Below are positions 6,457 to 8,324 of a stretch of DNA of 8,324 nt, in pieces; position 1 is the first letter of the stretch; each line of letters opens with the position of its first letter. The DNA lies in the NCBI GenBank assembly GCA_043778205.1, contig JAYWGO010000015.1, positions 1 to 8,324 of the forward strand. Direction: 5' to 3'. This DNA is from JAAFIP01 sp043778205. GTDB lineage: Bacteria; Pseudomonadota; Gammaproteobacteria; Burkholderiales; Burkholderiaceae_C. Both the position numbers and the translations under genes were made by a program. The notes below the pieces were generated by a model. The model was not told the origin of the DNA and made no database searches. It saw only the letters and a program-made list of their open reading frames with translations.

Positions 6457-8013
6457 ATGCAAAACCACACTTTCCGTCCACTTAAAGCCATCGCGCTGCT
6501 AGTGGGCACTGTAGCCATACTTGCCGCGTGCGGCGGCGGCGGCGGCGATGCCGCGCCAGCCCCCAGCGCCACCACGCCAGCGGTAACGCCAACGCCGACG
6601 CCCACACCTACGCCCACACCTACGCCCACACCTACGCCCACACCTACGCCAACGCCAACGCCTACACCAACACCAACACCAACACCAACACCAACCACAC
6701 CACCCGCCGTGGCCACCATTGATGTCGTCGCCTCTCCCGGCGCTACCAAAGTGGTGGGCAACACGCTCTACGGCTACGGCGTGCAGAGCAATGCGCTCAG
6801 CCTTAGCGCCCCAGACTGGACTTGGGGCGACGGCACCGCCAACAGCACTGGCCCCGTGGCAGTCAAAGCCTGGTACACACCGGGCACCTACACCGTCACC
6901 GTAGCCACCAGTGCCACCGACAGAACACCCAATGCACCACTGAACTCAAGCTTTCAGGTAGCCGCCATCGGCAGTCCCTTGTCCATGGGCAGGGGGCATG
7001 GTTGCGGCATCTTGGCAGACGGTAACGTTAAATGCTGGGGTGCTACCACTAGCGGAGTCTCTGACTTGAATGCTTTAACTGGCAGTGTCAGCATTGCATC
7101 TGAGGATAGCTCGAACTGCGCTCTTAAAAGCGATGGTAGCGTCACTTGCTGGGGCAGCAATGCGGCCCATCAAGGCGGAACAGGCAGCAATTCTTTAAAC
7201 CGCATTCCAGCCGGCTCAGTGCCTGGCCTGACGGGGGTTACCGCCATTGGTGCCGCCTACGGAGCCTATTGCGCGGTACTGGCCGACAAAACAGTCAAGT
7301 GCTGGGGCAACAATAGTAGTTACTCCAACCAATTGCCCTTTGCTGCCACCTCCGTTACAACGCCCACCCCCATCCCCGGTTTGACCGATGTTGCATCACT
7401 GGGCATGGGCCAAGAAGGCCACTCCTGCATAGTTAAAACCAATGGCACAGTAGCATGCTGGGGTGCCAACGGCCGAGGCCAGTTAGGCGATGGCACTACC
7501 GTGACCCCACGCACCAGCCCCGTGGCTGTACCCGGCTTGACCAACGTAGCCGCAGTAGACGCTAACGGCAACTTTAGCTGTGCCCTCAAATACGACGGCA
7601 GCGTGGTGTGCTGGGGTTACAACGGCTACTACCAGCTAGGCAATGGCACCGGGCTTGACAGCAACACGCCCGTGGCAGTCAACGGCCTTACCGATGCGGT
7701 CTCTATCGCGCTAGGCAGAGAACATGCTTGCGCACTTAAAGAGAACGGCACCGTAGCCTGCTGGGGCCGTTCGGTGTTTGGCAGCTTGGGCGATGGCTAT
7801 GTGGGCAACGGCAGACAAGCGCCCGCTATTGTCAGCGGCTTAACCGACATCGTAGCCATTAGCTCCAATCAAGGATGGAGTAGCTGCGCACTAAAGAACA
7901 CCGGCGAGACCTTTTGCTGGGGTAACAACAGCAACAGCCAGCTAGGCGACGGCACCACCACCCAGCAAAACAGCCCTGTACTGGTCAACGCTGGTGCAGT
8001 GTTCTGGAAGTAA
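6457..8013 (+). CDS. Lipoprotein with Thr-Pro linker, PKD-like domain and RCC1 propeller
   Basis: This is a 518-residue exported lipoprotein. Residues 1-25 form a lipoprotein signal peptide (basic start, hydrophobic core, lipobox LAAC with C25), followed by GGGGGD. Next is a linker with 18 consecutive Thr-Pro pairs (44-79). A PKD-like beta domain (about 86-165) is marked by WTWGDGT at 121-127 and YTPGTYTVTV. The rest (about 172-518) is an RCC1-type beta-propeller with seven repeats of the form C-x9-CWG, the first at C183 and the last at C477, several followed by QLGDGT. Seven repeats equal one complete propeller, and the paired cysteines suggest a disulfide in every blade, as would suit an extracytoplasmic protein. 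The Gly run after the Cys fits an outer-membrane or surface lipoprotein. RCC1 propellers usually bind proteins; the partner is unknown. It probably forms a transcription unit with the next lipoprotein gene, 25 nt downstream. Confidence 0.9.
   Translation: MQNHTFRPLKAIALLVGTVAILAACGGGGGDAAPAPSATTPAVTPTPTPTPTPTPTPTPTPTPTPTPTPTPTPTPTPTPTTPPAVATIDVVASPGATKVVGNTLYGYGVQSNALSLSAPDWTWGDGTANSTGPVAVKAWYTPGTYTVTVATSATDRTPNAPLNSSFQVAAIGSPLSMGRGHGCGILADGNVKCWGATTSGVSDLNALTGSVSIASEDSSNCALKSDGSVTCWGSNAAHQGGTGSNSLNRIPAGSVPGLTGVTAIGAAYGAYCAVLADKTVKCWGNNSSYSNQLPFAATSVTTPTPIPGLTDVASLGMGQEGHSCIVKTNGTVACWGANGRGQLGDGTTVTPRTSPVAVPGLTNVAAVDANGNFSCALKYDGSVVCWGYNGYYQLGNGTGLDSNTPVAVNGLTDAVSIALGREHACALKENGTVACWGRSVFGSLGDGYVGNGRQAPAIVSGLTDIVAISSNQGWSSCALKNTGETFCWGNNSNSQLGDGTTTQQNSPVLVNAGAVFWK
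6586..6693 (+). repeat. Tandem repeat encoding the Thr-Pro linker
   Basis: Eighteen in-frame 6-bp units encode Thr-Pro. Within them a 12-bp unit, ACGCCCACACCT, repeats exactly four times (6598-6645), and ACACCA repeats exactly five times (6664-6693). Such runs tend to gain or lose units by slippage. Because units are multiples of three bases, changes would alter linker length without breaking the frame. The linker probably spaces the propeller from the membrane. Confidence 0.93.
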
Positions 8014-8027
8014 ATCGCCCCAATACC

Positions 8028-8032
8028 AAGGA
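8028..8032 (+). promoter_or_regulatory. Ribosome-binding site of the second lipoprotein
   Basis: AAGGA lies six bases before ATG 8039 and supports that start. The 25-nt gap after the previous stop shows no terminator, in line with cotranscription. Confidence 0.75.
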
Positions 8033-8038
8033 CACACC

Positions 8039-8324
8039 ATGCACTACGTTTCAAAGAGTCTATTTAAAACCCTATTGCCGTTGCTCAGCACAATAGCCGT
8101 GCTGGTGGCATGCGGTGGTGGTGGCGGTGGTGGCGATGCCGCGCCAGCGCCCAGCGCCAGCACACCAGTAGCAGTAACACCCACACCAACACCCACACCC
8201 GTAACGCCAACACCCAGGCCTCTAGACCAGCCCGATTTTGAGCTGCGCCCCAACACAGGCACTGTCAAAGTAGGCGAAAGCTTGGTGCTGGACTTGGTAG
8301 ATTGCAGCGTAGTCATTGCCGGTG
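8039..8324 (+). CDS. Second lipoprotein, partial (cut by window end)
   Basis: Only the first 95 codons are in the window and the frame is open to the edge. Residues 1-25 form a lipoprotein signal peptide with lipobox LVAC and C25, the same position as in the upstream gene. A run of seven glycines and DAAPAPSAST follow, then a Thr-Pro linker with only six pairs, interrupted by Val. After that, FELRPNTGTVKVGESLVLDL looks like the start of a beta-sandwich (Ig-like) domain; this is a guess from its pattern. The DNA just after the lipobox is almost the same as in the upstream gene (about 6544-6580 against 8132-8172), so the two N-terminal modules are related by duplication. What follows the window edge decides the function; an RCC1 propeller is possible but not shown. 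Confidence 0.85.
   Translation, partial: MHYVSKSLFKTLLPLLSTIAVLVACGGGGGGGDAAPAPSASTPVAVTPTPTPTPVTPTPRPLDQPDFELRPNTGTVKVGESLVLDLVDCSVVIAG

Noticed and set aside
6586..6693. CRISPR-like array
   Set aside because: The units are contiguous 6- and 12-bp coding repeats with no spacers.
6366..6764. Minus-strand frame with a Gly-Val repeat protein
   Set aside because: It is the antisense reading of the Thr-Pro tandem repeat in the lipoprotein, which has a good ribosome-binding site, signal peptide and domains.

Overview
The window looks like a piece of a Betaproteobacterial chromosome, most likely from the Comamonadaceae (Rhodoferax/Polaromonas/Acidovorax-like). The reasons are the Bug-type solute-receptor remnant, the lipoproteins with an 'ACGGGGG' start, the GC-rich but mixed codon use, and a dispersed repeat resembling short repeats I associate with that family. 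This placement is inference; there is no rRNA or other marker gene.

Layout. Positions 1-422 hold no convincing gene, but contain a strong hairpin repeat (17-79) and one copy of a 66-bp dispersed repeat (209-274). A minus-strand gene (423-2207) encodes a Nudix domain fused to a metallo-beta-lactamase-fold hydrolase. Divergent from it is a 5'-truncated gene for a Bug/TctC-type periplasmic solute receptor (2263-3012), which has lost its signal peptide and about the first 80 residues. Converging on that is a minus-strand carboxymuconolactone-decarboxylase-like gene (3039-3593). A plus-strand two-component pair follows: a NarL/LuxR-type response regulator (3795-4472) and a membrane hybrid histidine kinase with its own receiver domain (4505-6292). 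The window ends with two tandem lipoprotein genes. The first (6457-8013) has a Thr-Pro linker, a PKD-like domain and a seven-bladed RCC1-type propeller. The second (8039-8324) is cut off by the window edge and has a closely related N-terminus.

How they fit together. The regulator and kinase are adjacent and codirectional and probably form one signalling pair; their targets are unknown, and the downstream lipoproteins are only a positional guess. The two lipoproteins are probably one transcription unit (25-nt gap). The Nudix-MBL, Bug remnant and CMD genes show no evident shared pathway.

Most notable observation. Three ungapped copies of a 66-bp (22-codon) repeat occur in the first 3.3 kb. Two lie inside protein-coding genes, in the same frame, and add an 'AQGNAA'-type peptide: one in the spacer within the Nudix motif, the other just before a conserved helix of the CMD-like protein. 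This resembles the protein-embedded palindromic elements known from Rickettsia. I saw no CRISPR array, intact insertion sequence, tRNA, or recognisable defence system.
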